This document shows, in pieces, positions 34,312 through 42,000 of a stretch of 64,000 nt of DNA. Each line of letters opens with the position of its first letter. Positions within the stretch are counted from its first letter, which is position 1. The stretch spans positions 62,001-126,000 of the forward strand of contig CALUUN010000005.1 of NCBI GenBank assembly GCA_944323995.1. Reading direction: 5' to 3'. The notes beneath the pieces were generated by a model. That model saw only the letters and a list, made by a program, of their open reading frames with translations, made no database searches and was not told where the DNA came from. This DNA comes from Candidatus Gastranaerophilales bacterium. GTDB taxonomy: Bacteria > Cyanobacteriota > Vampirovibrionia > Gastranaerophilales > Gastranaerophilaceae. A program made the position numbers and the translations under genes.

Positions 34312-34388
34312 TGGTCGGGATGACACGATTTGAACGTGCGACCCCCTCGTCCCAAGCGAGGTGCGCTACCAAGCTGCGCCACATCCCG
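34312..34388 (-). tRNA. tRNA-Pro (anticodon TGG)
   Basis: Acceptor CGGGATG/CATCCCG, D-stem GCGC/GCGC, anticodon arm CCTCG-CTTGGGA-CGAGG, T-arm GCACG-TTCAAAT-CGTGT. CCA is encoded. A partial, interrupted copy of its 5' part lies about 70 bp upstream. Confidence 0.96.
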
Positions 34389-34456
34389 AAGGTTTTTGTA
34401 AACGGCAACTCTTTAAGTTGCTCGTACTTGCTGATATTTATTTGTCAAAGTTGTCG

Positions 34457-34522
34457 GGGTGCGCTACCAACCTCTCACAAAACGATACTTAATCGTTTTG
34501 TTCGGCAGAGTGCCACATCCCG
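34457..34522 (-). repeat. Partial tRNA-Pro 5' copy interrupted by a hairpin element
   Basis: On the minus strand it begins CGGGATGTGGC like the tRNA, then a ~40-nt hairpin element replaces GCAGC of the D-arm, and TTGGTAGCGCACC resumes the tRNA. It stops before the anticodon arm. The same element sits at the same place in the tRNA-Leu repeats. Both this copy and the true tRNA are preceded by TTGACAAA and a short hairpin, so the promoter-leader region seems duplicated too. Confidence 0.85.
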
Positions 34523-34654
34523 GTGCCTGAGGCACGACAACATTTGAGTTGTTCGTTACCTGCATTCAGTTAGTTATTCTTTTGTCAATGTCTGTTGTGC
34601 GCCGGAGGCGGACTTCTTTACTCTAAAATAAACATGCCGCGGCGTCAAGCATGT

Positions 34655-34688
34655 AAAAAAGAGATTCAGCTTTTGCCGAATCTCTTTT
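34655..34688 (-). terminator. Terminator of the rubredoxin gene
   Basis: Stem AAAGAGATTC / GAATCTCTTT with a 10-nt loop, followed by T on the minus strand. Confidence 0.82.
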
Positions 34689-34691
34689 GTT

Positions 34692-34844
34692 TTATTCTCC
34701 TTCGCAGGCTTCGTCTATGAGTTCAAAATTGTCATGACTTGCATTACATATCGGACATACCCAATCAGACGGCAAGTCATCAAAGTCCCGCCCCTGTTCC
34801 CTGTCGTCGTATATCCACCCGCATACTAAACATCTGAATCGCAT
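34692..34844 (-). CDS. Rubredoxin
   Basis: 50 residues. The iron-binding pairs CLVCG (C5, C8) and CPIC (C30, C33), the YDD segment and DLPSDWVCPIC are the complete rubredoxin pattern. It is a small one-electron carrier used in anaerobes for oxygen or superoxide detoxification. AAAGGAG precedes the ATG and a terminator follows, so it is monocistronic. No rubrerythrin or flavodiiron partner is adjacent. Confidence 0.93.
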   Translation of the reverse strand: MRFRCLVCGWIYDDREQGRDFDDLPSDWVCPICNASHDNFELIDEACEGE

Positions 34845-34892
34845 TTTTTCTCCTTTCTTTTATTATTTTACTGAATTTTTTGTAAATTTGTA

Positions 34893-34921
34893 TTGCCATA
34901 TATCAAGGTTACTGGTATAAT
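34893..34921 (+). promoter_or_regulatory. Promoter of the G9-tract pilin-like gene
   Basis: TTGCCA, 17 bp, and an extended -10 TGGTATAAT. AGAGGAG lies before the ATG at 34954. Confidence 0.7.
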
Positions 34922-34953
34922 TTATTTGTACTAAAAATCAGAGGAGAAAAAGT

Positions 34954-35805
34954 ATGAAACAGTCAAAAGCATTACAAATCGCGAATCGGGGGGGGGCGAC
35001 TCCTCTAAGCACAATTAGCAAGGGTTTCGGCAAAGGCAAAGCCGGAAATGCAGTCAGCGACAGGTCTGTAGTTTTGCACTACTATAAGTCCGCAAACTAT
35101 GCATTTACTCTGGCGGAAGTTTTAATAACAATAGGCGTAATCGGTATTGTTGCTGCAATTGCACTTCCGTCGTTGATTAATCATTATAACGACAAAGTTC
35201 TTGAAACAAAATACAAAAAGACAAAGAGTATTTTAATCAACGGCTACAAATTAATGATGGCAAAAGATCAGGTATTTGATATATCACAATTGCCATTCAC
35301 AAACGATTTTGATGAATATGTGGCGCAGGCACACAAAGACGTATTCAAAATTTTATCCGATACAAAGGGCGGTCTTGATGCGGAAACTTTGCCGAAAGAT
35401 TATGCGATAGAAGATAACGACAGCCCTTCGCAGTTCAATTGGGAAGATGTTCCGTATATATTCCAAACAACAGACGGTATGTTAATGGGTGTAGAACAGG
35501 ATGCAGAAACAAAGAACATATATATTTATACAGATACAAACGGAAATTCCAACCCTAATGAAATCGGCAAAGATATGTACAAATTTTCAATAAGCGGCAA
35601 TGCACTGCTTGCTGATGTATCGGGTGATTTGACCGAATTGCCTTGTTCAATTGATAACCTGGAAGCCTGCAAAACAGAAGAAGAATGCTTTGCCTTGGCT
35701 AATAATTATGAAGATGGCCCTGATGGCTCTTGTGAGTATGCTTTTATTTTTAACTCATATTCTGGAGAATGTAGTTTATACAGATTTTCTGAATATTGTC
35801 GTTAA
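34954..35805 (+). CDS. Pilin-like protein with G9 tract in a long leader
   Basis: 283 residues. The prepilin motif AFTLAEVLITIGVIG starts only near residue 50, so the leader is about 49 residues instead of the usual 5-20. The leader contains nine consecutive G (34988-34996, coding RGG) and is in frame in this sequence. The mature part has a calcium-site-like DTNGNSNPNEIGKDMY near 190, as in pseudopilins, and a Cys-rich C-terminus. A slip of one G would abolish the pilin, as seen at 4630-5911. It belongs to type IV pilus or type II secretion-like surface structures. Confidence 0.82.
   Translation: MKQSKALQIANRGGATPLSTISKGFGKGKAGNAVSDRSVVLHYYKSANYAFTLAEVLITIGVIGIVAAIALPSLINHYNDKVLETKYKKTKSILINGYKLMMAKDQVFDISQLPFTNDFDEYVAQAHKDVFKILSDTKGGLDAETLPKDYAIEDNDSPSQFNWEDVPYIFQTTDGMLMGVEQDAETKNIYIYTDTNGNSNPNEIGKDMYKFSISGNALLADVSGDLTELPCSIDNLEACKTEEECFALANNYEDGPDGSCEYAFIFNSYSGECSLYRFSEYCR
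34988..34996 (+). repeat. Homopolymer G9 tract in a pilin leader
   Basis: Nine consecutive G, 34 bases after the start codon. It is the longest homopolymer of G I saw in the window. Confidence 0.85.
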
Positions 35806-35846
35806 TACAATTATTATTTATTAATGGTATTTTGGGTAAAACATCT

Positions 35847-35874
35847 AAAAAGCGGGAGCAAGTTCCCGCTTTTT
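35847..35874 (+). terminator. Terminator after the pilin-like gene
   Basis: Stem AAAAAGCGGGA / TTCCCGCTTTTT with a 5-nt loop. It overlaps the region where a -35 for the next gene would lie. Confidence 0.88.
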
Positions 35875-35878
35875 ATGA

Positions 35879-35884
35879 TACAAT
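35879..35884 (+). promoter_or_regulatory. -10 box of the thioesterase gene, leaderless geometry
   Basis: Extended -10 TGATACAAT, 6 bp before the ATG at 35891. No Shine-Dalgarno is present. Confidence 0.55.
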
Positions 35885-35890
35885 GTTTTT

Positions 35891-36313
35891 ATGAAACACG
35901 TATTTGAACAAAAAGTTTTTTATTCCGACACTGATGCATACGGCGTTGTATGGCACGGTTCCTATCTCAGATGGCTTGAGATGGGCAGAGTTTTATGGTG
36001 TGAGGATGCCGGGCACAATCTTATTGATTTAAAAAATCAGGATATTGTTTTGCCTGTTGTTAATCTTAATGTGCGCTATAAGGCTTCGGCAAAACTTAAT
36101 GACGAAGTTGTTATTGAAACATGGATTGAAAAATTCAACGCTTTATCGGTCACATTCAAGCAGTGCATAAAATCCAAAGAAACCGGAAAAACGTTGATTG
36201 AAGCGGAAGTGGAAGTTGTTGCGATTAATAATGACGGCAAATTATACAGACGCATGCCGAAAATTCTTTTAGAAACTTTTGAAAGGACCGCTGCATGTCC
36301 TCAACCCGTTTAA
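35891..36313 (+). CDS. Acyl-CoA thioesterase, YbgC/4HBT hot-dog family
   Basis: 140 residues with the 4-hydroxybenzoyl-CoA thioesterase fold. YSDTDAYGVVWHGSYLRWLEMGR near 11-33 holds the catalytic Asp (YSDTDxxGVV) and the hot-dog helix. Relatives hydrolyse short or medium acyl-CoA thioesters. It is the first of three overlapping genes (thioesterase-rluB-coaE); its end overlaps the next start by 19 bp. The start lacks a ribosome site and lies 6 bp after a -10 box. Confidence 0.9.
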   Translation: MKHVFEQKVFYSDTDAYGVVWHGSYLRWLEMGRVLWCEDAGHNLIDLKNQDIVLPVVNLNVRYKASAKLNDEVVIETWIEKFNALSVTFKQCIKSKETGKTLIEAEVEVVAINNDGKLYRRMPKILLETFERTAACPQPV

Positions 36314-37029
36314 ATAAATATATTGCATCATCGGGCCTGTGTTCAAGGAGAAAAGCGGATGAGCTTATAGAACAGGGTGTGGTTTTTGTAAACGGCAAAA
36401 AAGTTACCGAGCTCGGGTACCTTGTTGATGAAAAGGACAAAGTTTTTGTTAATCAAAAACTCGTAAGACCCGTAAAGCATGTATATTACAAATTCTACAA
36501 ACCTGCCGGATATATTACGACCTGTGATGATGAAAAAGGCAGAAAAACAATTTATGATCTTTTGCCGGAGAACTTGTATAATTTAAAACCTGTCGGAAGG
36601 CTTGATAAAGATTCTACGGGGCTTTTGATATTGACTAACGACGGTGATTTGATTAACGAATTAACGCATCCGTCGGTAAAAGTTCCGAAAGTTTATATTG
36701 TGTCGGTTGATGCAAAAATGCACCCGCACGAATTTGAGCAGATGGCAAAGGGTATTGAAATTGAACCCGGCAAAATCGCTTATGCCGATGTTACTTTGCT
36801 TGAGGCGGATAACAGGCACACTTTAATGCAAATAGTGCTTTATCAGGGAATGAACAGGCAAATCCGTAAAATGATTGAATATTTCGGGTATGAGGTCAAA
36901 TCCTTAAAGCGTATTCAGCATGCGACAATTCAGCTGGAAGGCTTAAGACGCGGCGAATTCAAACCGATAAAACCGCAGCAGATTAAAGAGTTACGAAATT
37001 TTTTAAACAGGATTTCAAACAATGCTTAA
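36295..37029 (+). CDS. rluB: 23S rRNA pseudouridine synthase, RsuA/RluB family
   Basis: 244 residues. An N-terminal S4 domain (STRLNKYIASSGLCSRRKAD) leads to the RsuA-type catalytic core. The catalytic Asp is in GRLDKDSTGLLILTNDGD, and YQGMNRQIRKMIEYFGYEV is the family C-terminal motif. RluB versus RluE or RsuA cannot be settled by eye. It overlaps coaE by 8 bp. Confidence 0.92.
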   Translation: MSSTRLNKYIASSGLCSRRKADELIEQGVVFVNGKKVTELGYLVDEKDKVFVNQKLVRPVKHVYYKFYKPAGYITTCDDEKGRKTIYDLLPENLYNLKPVGRLDKDSTGLLILTNDGDLINELTHPSVKVPKVYIVSVDAKMHPHEFEQMAKGIEIEPGKIAYADVTLLEADNRHTLMQIVLYQGMNRQIRKMIEYFGYEVKSLKRIQHATIQLEGLRRGEFKPIKPQQIKELRNFLNRISNNA

Positions 37030-37591
37030 AATTGCACTCACAGGTAATATCGCATCAGGAAAAACCACAGTCGAAAAAATCCTAAAGTCAAAAGGCTGTG
37101 AAGTTTTAGACACCGATTCCGCAGGGCATGAAATTTTAAAAAACTGCGAAGAAGTAAAAAACGCGTTTAAAAATTATGATGTTTTTGAAAACGGTGAGAT
37201 TTCAAGAGATAAACTCGGAAAACTCGTTTTTTCAAACCCTGATTTGCTTAGAAAACTGGAATCTGTTGTTCATCCGAAAATAAAAGAAAAAATAAAAGAA
37301 TTTTTTGAAAAAAATTGTCACGAAAAATACACTGTAGTTTCAATTCCGTTGTTGTTTGAAACCGGCATGGAAAACCTTTTTGACAGAATTGTTTTTGTGT
37401 ACGCAGACGACGATTTGCGCCTGAAAAGACTTATTGAACGCAGCGGTTATTCAAAAGAATATGCAGAAAAGCGTTTGAAATCACAGGGCTTGCAGCAAGA
37501 AAAGATTAAAAAATCCGATATAATCATATACAACAACGGCAGCCTTGAAGATTTAGCAAAACAGGTTGATGAAATTTTTAGACTGGAATAA
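37022..37591 (+). CDS. coaE: Dephospho-CoA kinase
   Basis: 189 residues. P-loop GNIASGKTTV at 8-17, the DTDSAGHE motif near 35, and the VSIPLLFETGMEN segment are typical of CoaE. It phosphorylates dephospho-CoA in the last step of CoA synthesis. Its 3' end overlaps the convergent CHAP-like gene by 14 bp. Confidence 0.95.
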   Translation: MLKIALTGNIASGKTTVEKILKSKGCEVLDTDSAGHEILKNCEEVKNAFKNYDVFENGEISRDKLGKLVFSNPDLLRKLESVVHPKIKEKIKEFFEKNCHEKYTVVSIPLLFETGMENLFDRIVFVYADDDLRLKRLIERSGYSKEYAEKRLKSQGLQQEKIKKSDIIIYNNGSLEDLAKQVDEIFRLE

Positions 37592-38363
37592 ATACTCTTG
37601 CGCCGTCGCGGATGTTATTTGTGATGCCGCCGCTGCCTGCCGTGCCGTTGCCGAGAGTGATTTCGGTGTGGCCGTATTGAGAATTGTATCCCGCAACGCC
37701 TTTGTCATAAACGAGTACGCATCCTGCCGGAAGTTTATCCAAATCCAATCCTTTTGTTGAAATTTCTTTAAAGTTTTTGTTGTCAGCAAGTATGCTGCTC
37801 ATTTGATATGCATGCCCGGATTCATAGCTGCCGAGGCCGGCATCTTCAATTGCCTGTTTTACGTGTTTTGCGCAATAGTTGTCAAATCCGCCTTGAGAAG
37901 ATACTGCGGCTATTTCATTCGCAAGTTTTTTGCCTTTTCTTTTGTTATAGCCGGCTTTTTGAAGTGACGGCAAGGCTTCATTTTTATCCGTATCAACTTT
38001 TGCAGCCGATTTTCGTGTTGATTTTTTATTGTCGGCTTCTACAACTTTGTTTGTTTTTACATCAAGAAAACTGAACGGATTGCTTGATTTTACCGACGGA
38101 ACGGTTGCAGGAATTTTGCTTAAATCAACCCGTGTAGTATTGAAATTGGGCTGCGGTACGGCAAATTGTGTTGAATTATTGAAAAAATTCGGCACTACGG
38201 GGCGTGCAATAAACGGCATTACTCCGAAAAAGTTAAATCCCGGAGTGAAAAATCCGCCGAATATAGACACCTGCGGCATGACGGGCATCGGTGCAAATCC
38301 GAAAAATCCGCCGCAGCACGCCGGTCTTGGCATATATACGCTGTTAAATATACAGAAACTCAA
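37578..38363 (-). CDS. CHAP/NlpC-like peptidoglycan hydrolase, probable
   Basis: 261 residues. The C-terminal ~125 residues fit a CHAP-type amidase: the Cys of FDNYCAKHVKQAIEDAGLG, then a His in QYGHTEITLGNG and a last strand GARVFIPV. The N-terminal half is unusual: Phe/Gly/Pro/Met-rich (CCGGFFGFAPMPVMP, IFGGFFTPGFNFFG), followed by a Lys/Ser linker. It has no signal peptide. The hydrophobic start could be a membrane or secretion tag. Function is inferred from the Cys-His pattern only. Confidence 0.65.
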   Translation of the reverse strand: MSFCIFNSVYMPRPACCGGFFGFAPMPVMPQVSIFGGFFTPGFNFFGVMPFIARPVVPNFFNNSTQFAVPQPNFNTTRVDLSKIPATVPSVKSSNPFSFLDVKTNKVVEADNKKSTRKSAAKVDTDKNEALPSLQKAGYNKRKGKKLANEIAAVSSQGGFDNYCAKHVKQAIEDAGLGSYESGHAYQMSSILADNKNFKEISTKGLDLDKLPAGCVLVYDKGVAGYNSQYGHTEITLGNGTAGSGGITNNIRDGARVFIPV

Positions 38364-38433
38364 TTTTATCCCCTTAATCCTTATTTATATAAAGAGATTT
38401 TTTGAGGATAAATTGCCTTTTTGTTACAAAATG

Positions 38434-38769
38434 TTAATACGTAATAATCGAGGCTTCAGCTTCGCCTGAATCTATCAAATCAAACGCTCTGTTTTCATCT
38501 TCCGAAATTTCATAATCGCTGTCTGATAATTCAAATGCTTTTGTTACAATTTCTTTTACGTTGCAGTTTGTATCAAAAAGATAAAACTTATTAACGTTTT
38601 TCATATAAAGCCCGAAGCCCTTAGTTTCTCTTAACTGTTTTAAGAAGTGAGTTTTCAGGATAGCTTTATTTGTTCCGTCAAACGTAAACTCTTCTGTTGA
38701 CGAATGCTCTTTGATGGTTTCAAGCAGCATGTAAGGTTCAATCCATTTTTTTACAATTAAATTCAGCAT
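38434..38769 (-). CDS. Hypothetical protein
   Basis: 111 residues with an acidic C-terminus (ELSDSDYEISEDENR). No family recognised, no membrane segment. It overlaps the end of the MsbA-like gene by 7 bp on the same strand and is likely translated from its message. Position suggests an accessory to that exporter, but nothing in the sequence shows it. Confidence 0.6.
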   Translation of the reverse strand: MLNLIVKKWIEPYMLLETIKEHSSTEEFTFDGTNKAILKTHFLKQLRETKGFGLYMKNVNKFYLFDTNCNVKEIVTKAFELSDSDYEISEDENRAFDLIDSGEAEASIITY

Positions 38770-40592
38770 ATTTCCTCTTGTTTTTTAAACTGCATTTCAT
38801 ATAAATGTTTGTATTTACCGTTATTTATTTGCATCAATTCTTCATGTGTTCCGAGTTCGGCAAGTTCACCCTCGTTAATAACGGCGATTCTGTCTGCGTT
38901 TTTGATTGTCGAAAGTCTGTGAGCAATGACAAAAACCGTTTTGTTTCTGATTAAGTTGTCAAGAGCCTTTTGCACAATTGCTTCGGACTGGTTATCCAGA
39001 GCAGATGTCGCTTCATCAAGAATAACAATCGGTGCGTCTTTAAGCATTGCACGTGCGATTGCAACACGTTGTCTTTGACCGCCGGAAAGGGTTGTGCCGC
39101 GCTCTCCGACATAAGTGTCAAGTCCTTTGTCAAGCGTTGCTATAAATTCGTCAAGGTGCGCCATTTGTACAACTTTTTGAATTTGTTCATCGGTGGCATG
39201 TTCGTTGCCCATCAAAATATTATCCTTAATTGTTCCCGAAAACAGGTAATTATCCTGAAATACAAAAGATATTTGATTTCTGAGGGATTTTAGAGTGTAA
39301 TTTCTGATATCAACGCCGTCAAATTCCACAGATCCCTTTGTAACGTCGTAAAATCTCGGGATAAGGCTTACGATGGTGCTTTTGCCGCCGCCGGAGTTTC
39401 CGACAAGCGCAAGAGTTTCATTTTTATTTACTCTTAAATTTATATTCTTAAGAACCGGAATTTCCGGTTCGTATTCAAACGAAATATTGTTGAAATAAAT
39501 ATCTCTGTGCAATCCGTCAAGTTCAAGCGCATTTTCTTTATCATGGATATACGGTACAAGATCAAAAAGTTCAAATACACGTCCCATGGCAACAAAAGTT
39601 CCCTGCAGACCGGTCAGGGTGTTTCCGAGGTTTTTGACCGGTTTATACAAAAGCAGCAGCGAGGTAACAAAAGACATCATGCTTCCCGCTGTTAAAACTC
39701 CCGTCAAAATCAAATGGGTTCCGTACCAGAAAACAAGCGCAATACCGATTGAACAAATAAAATACATAATCGGCGACATCCAGCCGACCCTTTTGGTCAA
39801 AGACATTGCAAGGTCAAACTGCTGGTGAATCTGGTGTTCAAACTTTTTATTCTGGTCGTTTTGCAGATTATACGCCGCAACAATTTTATTTCCGGCAAAA
39901 GTTTCGTTGAAATTTGTTGTCATATTTCCGCCGACAACCATTGATGCGTTAGAAACCTGCTTGATTTTCTTTCTTATAAAAGTAACAGGTGTAATTGCAA
40001 GCCCCATAACGGTTACACCGACTATTGCAAGCTGCCATGAGTTGTACAAAAGCACCGCAACCAGCCCTACAATTCCGAATGCCGTAGAAATAAATGTCTG
40101 CAAATTTGAAATAATATTTTTTGATGCAGCATCAGGATCCGACAAAAACCTTGTCAATACGAGGCCGGATGAGTTAACGTCATAGAATTGCGGATCAAGT
40201 GAGGTTAACTTTTTAAACAAATCAACTTTCAAAGAGTTGGAAATTCTCTGTCCGAGCCAATCTGTCAGATAATGGCTCACGTATTTCAAAATTCCCTGAA
40301 ACGCCGCAAAAAGGATTATTGCAATCGGAATAATTGCCGCAAAGCTGGATTGCACCTGCACATCATGCCCGAGAATCGTATAAGTTACCGACGGATTTCC
40401 GTTAATAACAAGATCCATGTAAGGTTTCAGCGAAAAAGCCACAACCCCGTCCAAAAGCCCGAGCGGAATTGCTATTATAAGGTTAATTATAATTCTTCCC
40501 CAGAAAGGTCTTATATAGGGATAAATTTTATTCAGCAAATAGCCGTATCTGAATGCGTCTTTAGAAACTGTATTTTTTAATCTGTACTCCAT
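38763..40592 (-). CDS. MsbA-like ABC exporter (fused membrane and ATPase domains)
   Basis: 609 residues from the ATG at 40592 with GGAAGGA upstream; the frame extends to 40736 without a site. Six transmembrane helices (about 25-310) are followed by a nucleotide-binding domain: Walker A GNSGGGKST, signature LSGGQRQR, Walker B IVILDEATSALD and HRLST. MsbA flips lipid A-core across the inner membrane; related proteins export drugs or peptides. lpxK elsewhere makes the lipid role plausible, but substrate cannot be read from sequence. Confidence 0.9.
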   Translation of the reverse strand: MEYRLKNTVSKDAFRYGYLLNKIYPYIRPFWGRIIINLIIAIPLGLLDGVVAFSLKPYMDLVINGNPSVTYTILGHDVQVQSSFAAIIPIAIILFAAFQGILKYVSHYLTDWLGQRISNSLKVDLFKKLTSLDPQFYDVNSSGLVLTRFLSDPDAASKNIISNLQTFISTAFGIVGLVAVLLYNSWQLAIVGVTVMGLAITPVTFIRKKIKQVSNASMVVGGNMTTNFNETFAGNKIVAAYNLQNDQNKKFEHQIHQQFDLAMSLTKRVGWMSPIMYFICSIGIALVFWYGTHLILTGVLTAGSMMSFVTSLLLLYKPVKNLGNTLTGLQGTFVAMGRVFELFDLVPYIHDKENALELDGLHRDIYFNNISFEYEPEIPVLKNINLRVNKNETLALVGNSGGGKSTIVSLIPRFYDVTKGSVEFDGVDIRNYTLKSLRNQISFVFQDNYLFSGTIKDNILMGNEHATDEQIQKVVQMAHLDEFIATLDKGLDTYVGERGTTLSGGQRQRVAIARAMLKDAPIVILDEATSALDNQSEAIVQKALDNLIRNKTVFVIAHRLSTIKNADRIAVINEGELAELGTHEELMQINNGKYKHLYEMQFKKQEEIC

Positions 40593-40666
40593 ATCCTTCC
40601 TCAAAAAAATATTGCATGATTTGATTATTGCACAAAAAAACACCGCTGGCAATTTTAAACAAACTC

Positions 40667-40695
40667 TTGACATTGTGTCAGTTTTAGGGTAAGTT
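40667..40695 (+). promoter_or_regulatory. Probable promoter of the tRNA-Leu repeat locus
   Basis: TTGACA, 17 bp, TAAGTT. If used, the transcript would contain all three upstream repeat units and the tRNA. Another TTGACA lies at 40716-40721 without a good -10. Confidence 0.5.
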
Positions 40696-40730
40696 TGTAG
40701 GGGCCTTATACAGGTTTGACAATTGAATAC

Positions 40731-41014
40731 AGGCATGTGGTACTCTGCCGAACAAATCGATTAAGTATCGATTTGTGAGAGGGATACGCCTCAGTCCCCA
40801 AAAGGGACTGATTGAACATCACGGGCATGTGGTACTCTGCCGAACAAATCGATTAAGTATCGATTTGTGAGAGGGGTAGACACGCCTCAGTCCCCAAAAG
40901 GGACTGATTGAACATCACGGGCATGTGGTACTCTGCCGAACAAATCGATTAAGTATCGATTTGTGAGAGGGGTAGACACGCCTCAGTCCCCAAAAGGGAC
41001 TGATTGAACATCAC
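40731..41014 (+). repeat. Three tandem 92/96/96-bp units containing split tRNA-Leu 5' sequence
   Basis: Units begin at 40731, 40823 and 40919; the true tRNA begins at 41015, exactly one period later. Each unit starts GGCATGTGGT as in the tRNA, then carries the ~40-nt hairpin element. GGTAGACACGCC of the tRNA D-arm follows (shortened in unit 1). A hairpin TCAGTCCC/GGGACTGA replaces the anticodon arm, and a short linker closes the unit. The 3' half of the tRNA is never present. Confidence 0.92.
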
Positions 41015-41093
41015 GGGCATGTGGTGGAATGGTAGACACGCCAGTCTTAGGAACTGGTGCTAACGCGTGGGAGTTCGAGTCTCTTCATGCCCA
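41015..41093 (+). tRNA. tRNA-Leu (anticodon TAG)
   Basis: Acceptor GGGCATG/CATGCCC, anticodon arm CCAGT-CTTAGGA-ACTGG, variable region of about 11 nt, T-arm GGGAG-TTCGAGT-CTCTT. It is preceded by three partial copies of its own 5' region. Confidence 0.93.
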
Positions 41094-41098
41094 TTATT

Positions 41099-41126
41099 AA
41101 AAAGAGCCTTTTTAAGGCTCTTTTTT
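41099..41126 (+). terminator. Terminator of tRNA-Leu
   Basis: Stem AAAAAGAGCC / GGCTCTTTTT a few bases after the tRNA. Confidence 0.88.
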
Positions 41127-41176
41127 ATGTTTTTTACTGTCCGGTAAACTTTGAAGTATATATCGATATGGTATTT

Positions 41177-41956
41177 TTACCTCAAGACAAATTTCAACCC
41201 GCAGATGCAGAGGGTTTTGTGTAATTTTTTGCCGTTGGTGCCGTAAATATTTTTCAGCGAAAAAATTCTTTCGGCAAACGAGTAATTATTCAGCAGGTTA
41301 TTTTGAACCTTAAAAATATTAAACAATCTGCCGTCGTTGGCTTTTATTTTGTCGTATTTTTTGTTGGAGGAGCTTAATTTATGCAGATGATAAACAGTAA
41401 GCCCCGAAACTTCGCAGTTGTTCGTATTGGTATAGAAAAGATAATCATCGCCGTACCAGACTTTTATATCGTCCGGAATATGCCGGTAAGATGATTTGTG
41501 ACCGAACATTGCAATGCCGAACCACAAATTGCGCTTTTTTACTTTTTTTAATCTTAATTTTCTTTTCGGGAATTTGAGTGATTCAATTTTGTCGGCATTA
41601 TGTCTGTTATTAATAATAAATTTTGTATCCACGCCCAGAATTCCGCAATCGGGAGTTATAAAAGAAAGCATTGTACCGCAGAAATCTTCAGGAACCATAA
41701 TGTCATCATTTAAGATTCCGAAATAGTCAAACTTTGCATTTTCCATGCCGAGATTCCAGCTCGGATTGACCATAAGATTTTCCTGCGGAATGATTACTCT
41801 GACTTTTTCCGATTGCAGGTTCAAGCCCTTTAACGAGTTATCTATAATTATTATTTCTCCGACTGCGGAATCTTTGTCCAGATTTTGCACCAGATGTTCC
41901 AGAACTTTCAGATTATTTTGCAGTGTCGGAATTATTATGCTTAATTTTTTCTCCAT
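41177..41956 (-). CDS. Family 2 glycosyltransferase
   Basis: 259 residues. GT-A fold start KKLSIIIPTLQNN, IIIIDNSL, and the metal-binding region FGILNDDIMVP near 92. GT2 enzymes add sugars to lipids, proteins or polysaccharides from nucleotide sugars. The acceptor is not apparent and no polysaccharide cluster surrounds it. It stands alone between tRNA-Leu and a response regulator. Confidence 0.87.
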   Translation of the reverse strand: MEKKLSIIIPTLQNNLKVLEHLVQNLDKDSAVGEIIIIDNSLKGLNLQSEKVRVIIPQENLMVNPSWNLGMENAKFDYFGILNDDIMVPEDFCGTMLSFITPDCGILGVDTKFIINNRHNADKIESLKFPKRKLRLKKVKKRNLWFGIAMFGHKSSYRHIPDDIKVWYGDDYLFYTNTNNCEVSGLTVYHLHKLSSSNKKYDKIKANDGRLFNIFKVQNNLLNNYSFAERIFSLKNIYGTNGKKLHKTLCICGLKFVLR

Positions 41957-41973
41957 AATTTTTAATTTATCAT

Positions 41974-42000
41974 AAAAAAGCAGGATTTGTAATCCTGCTT
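41974..42000 (-). terminator. Terminator of the response regulator
   Basis: Palindrome AAGCAGGATT / AATCCTGCTT; its last bases coincide with the stop region of the regulator gene. Confidence 0.78.

Noticed and set aside
34457-34522. Interrupted tRNA-Pro copy as an intron-containing tRNA gene
   Set aside because: The 3' half of the tRNA is missing, and the ~40-nt insert is far too short for a group I intron and lies in the D-arm.
40731-41014. Tandem 92-96-bp repeats as a CRISPR array
   Set aside because: Units are contiguous with no unique spacers, contain tRNA sequence and have no cas gene nearby.
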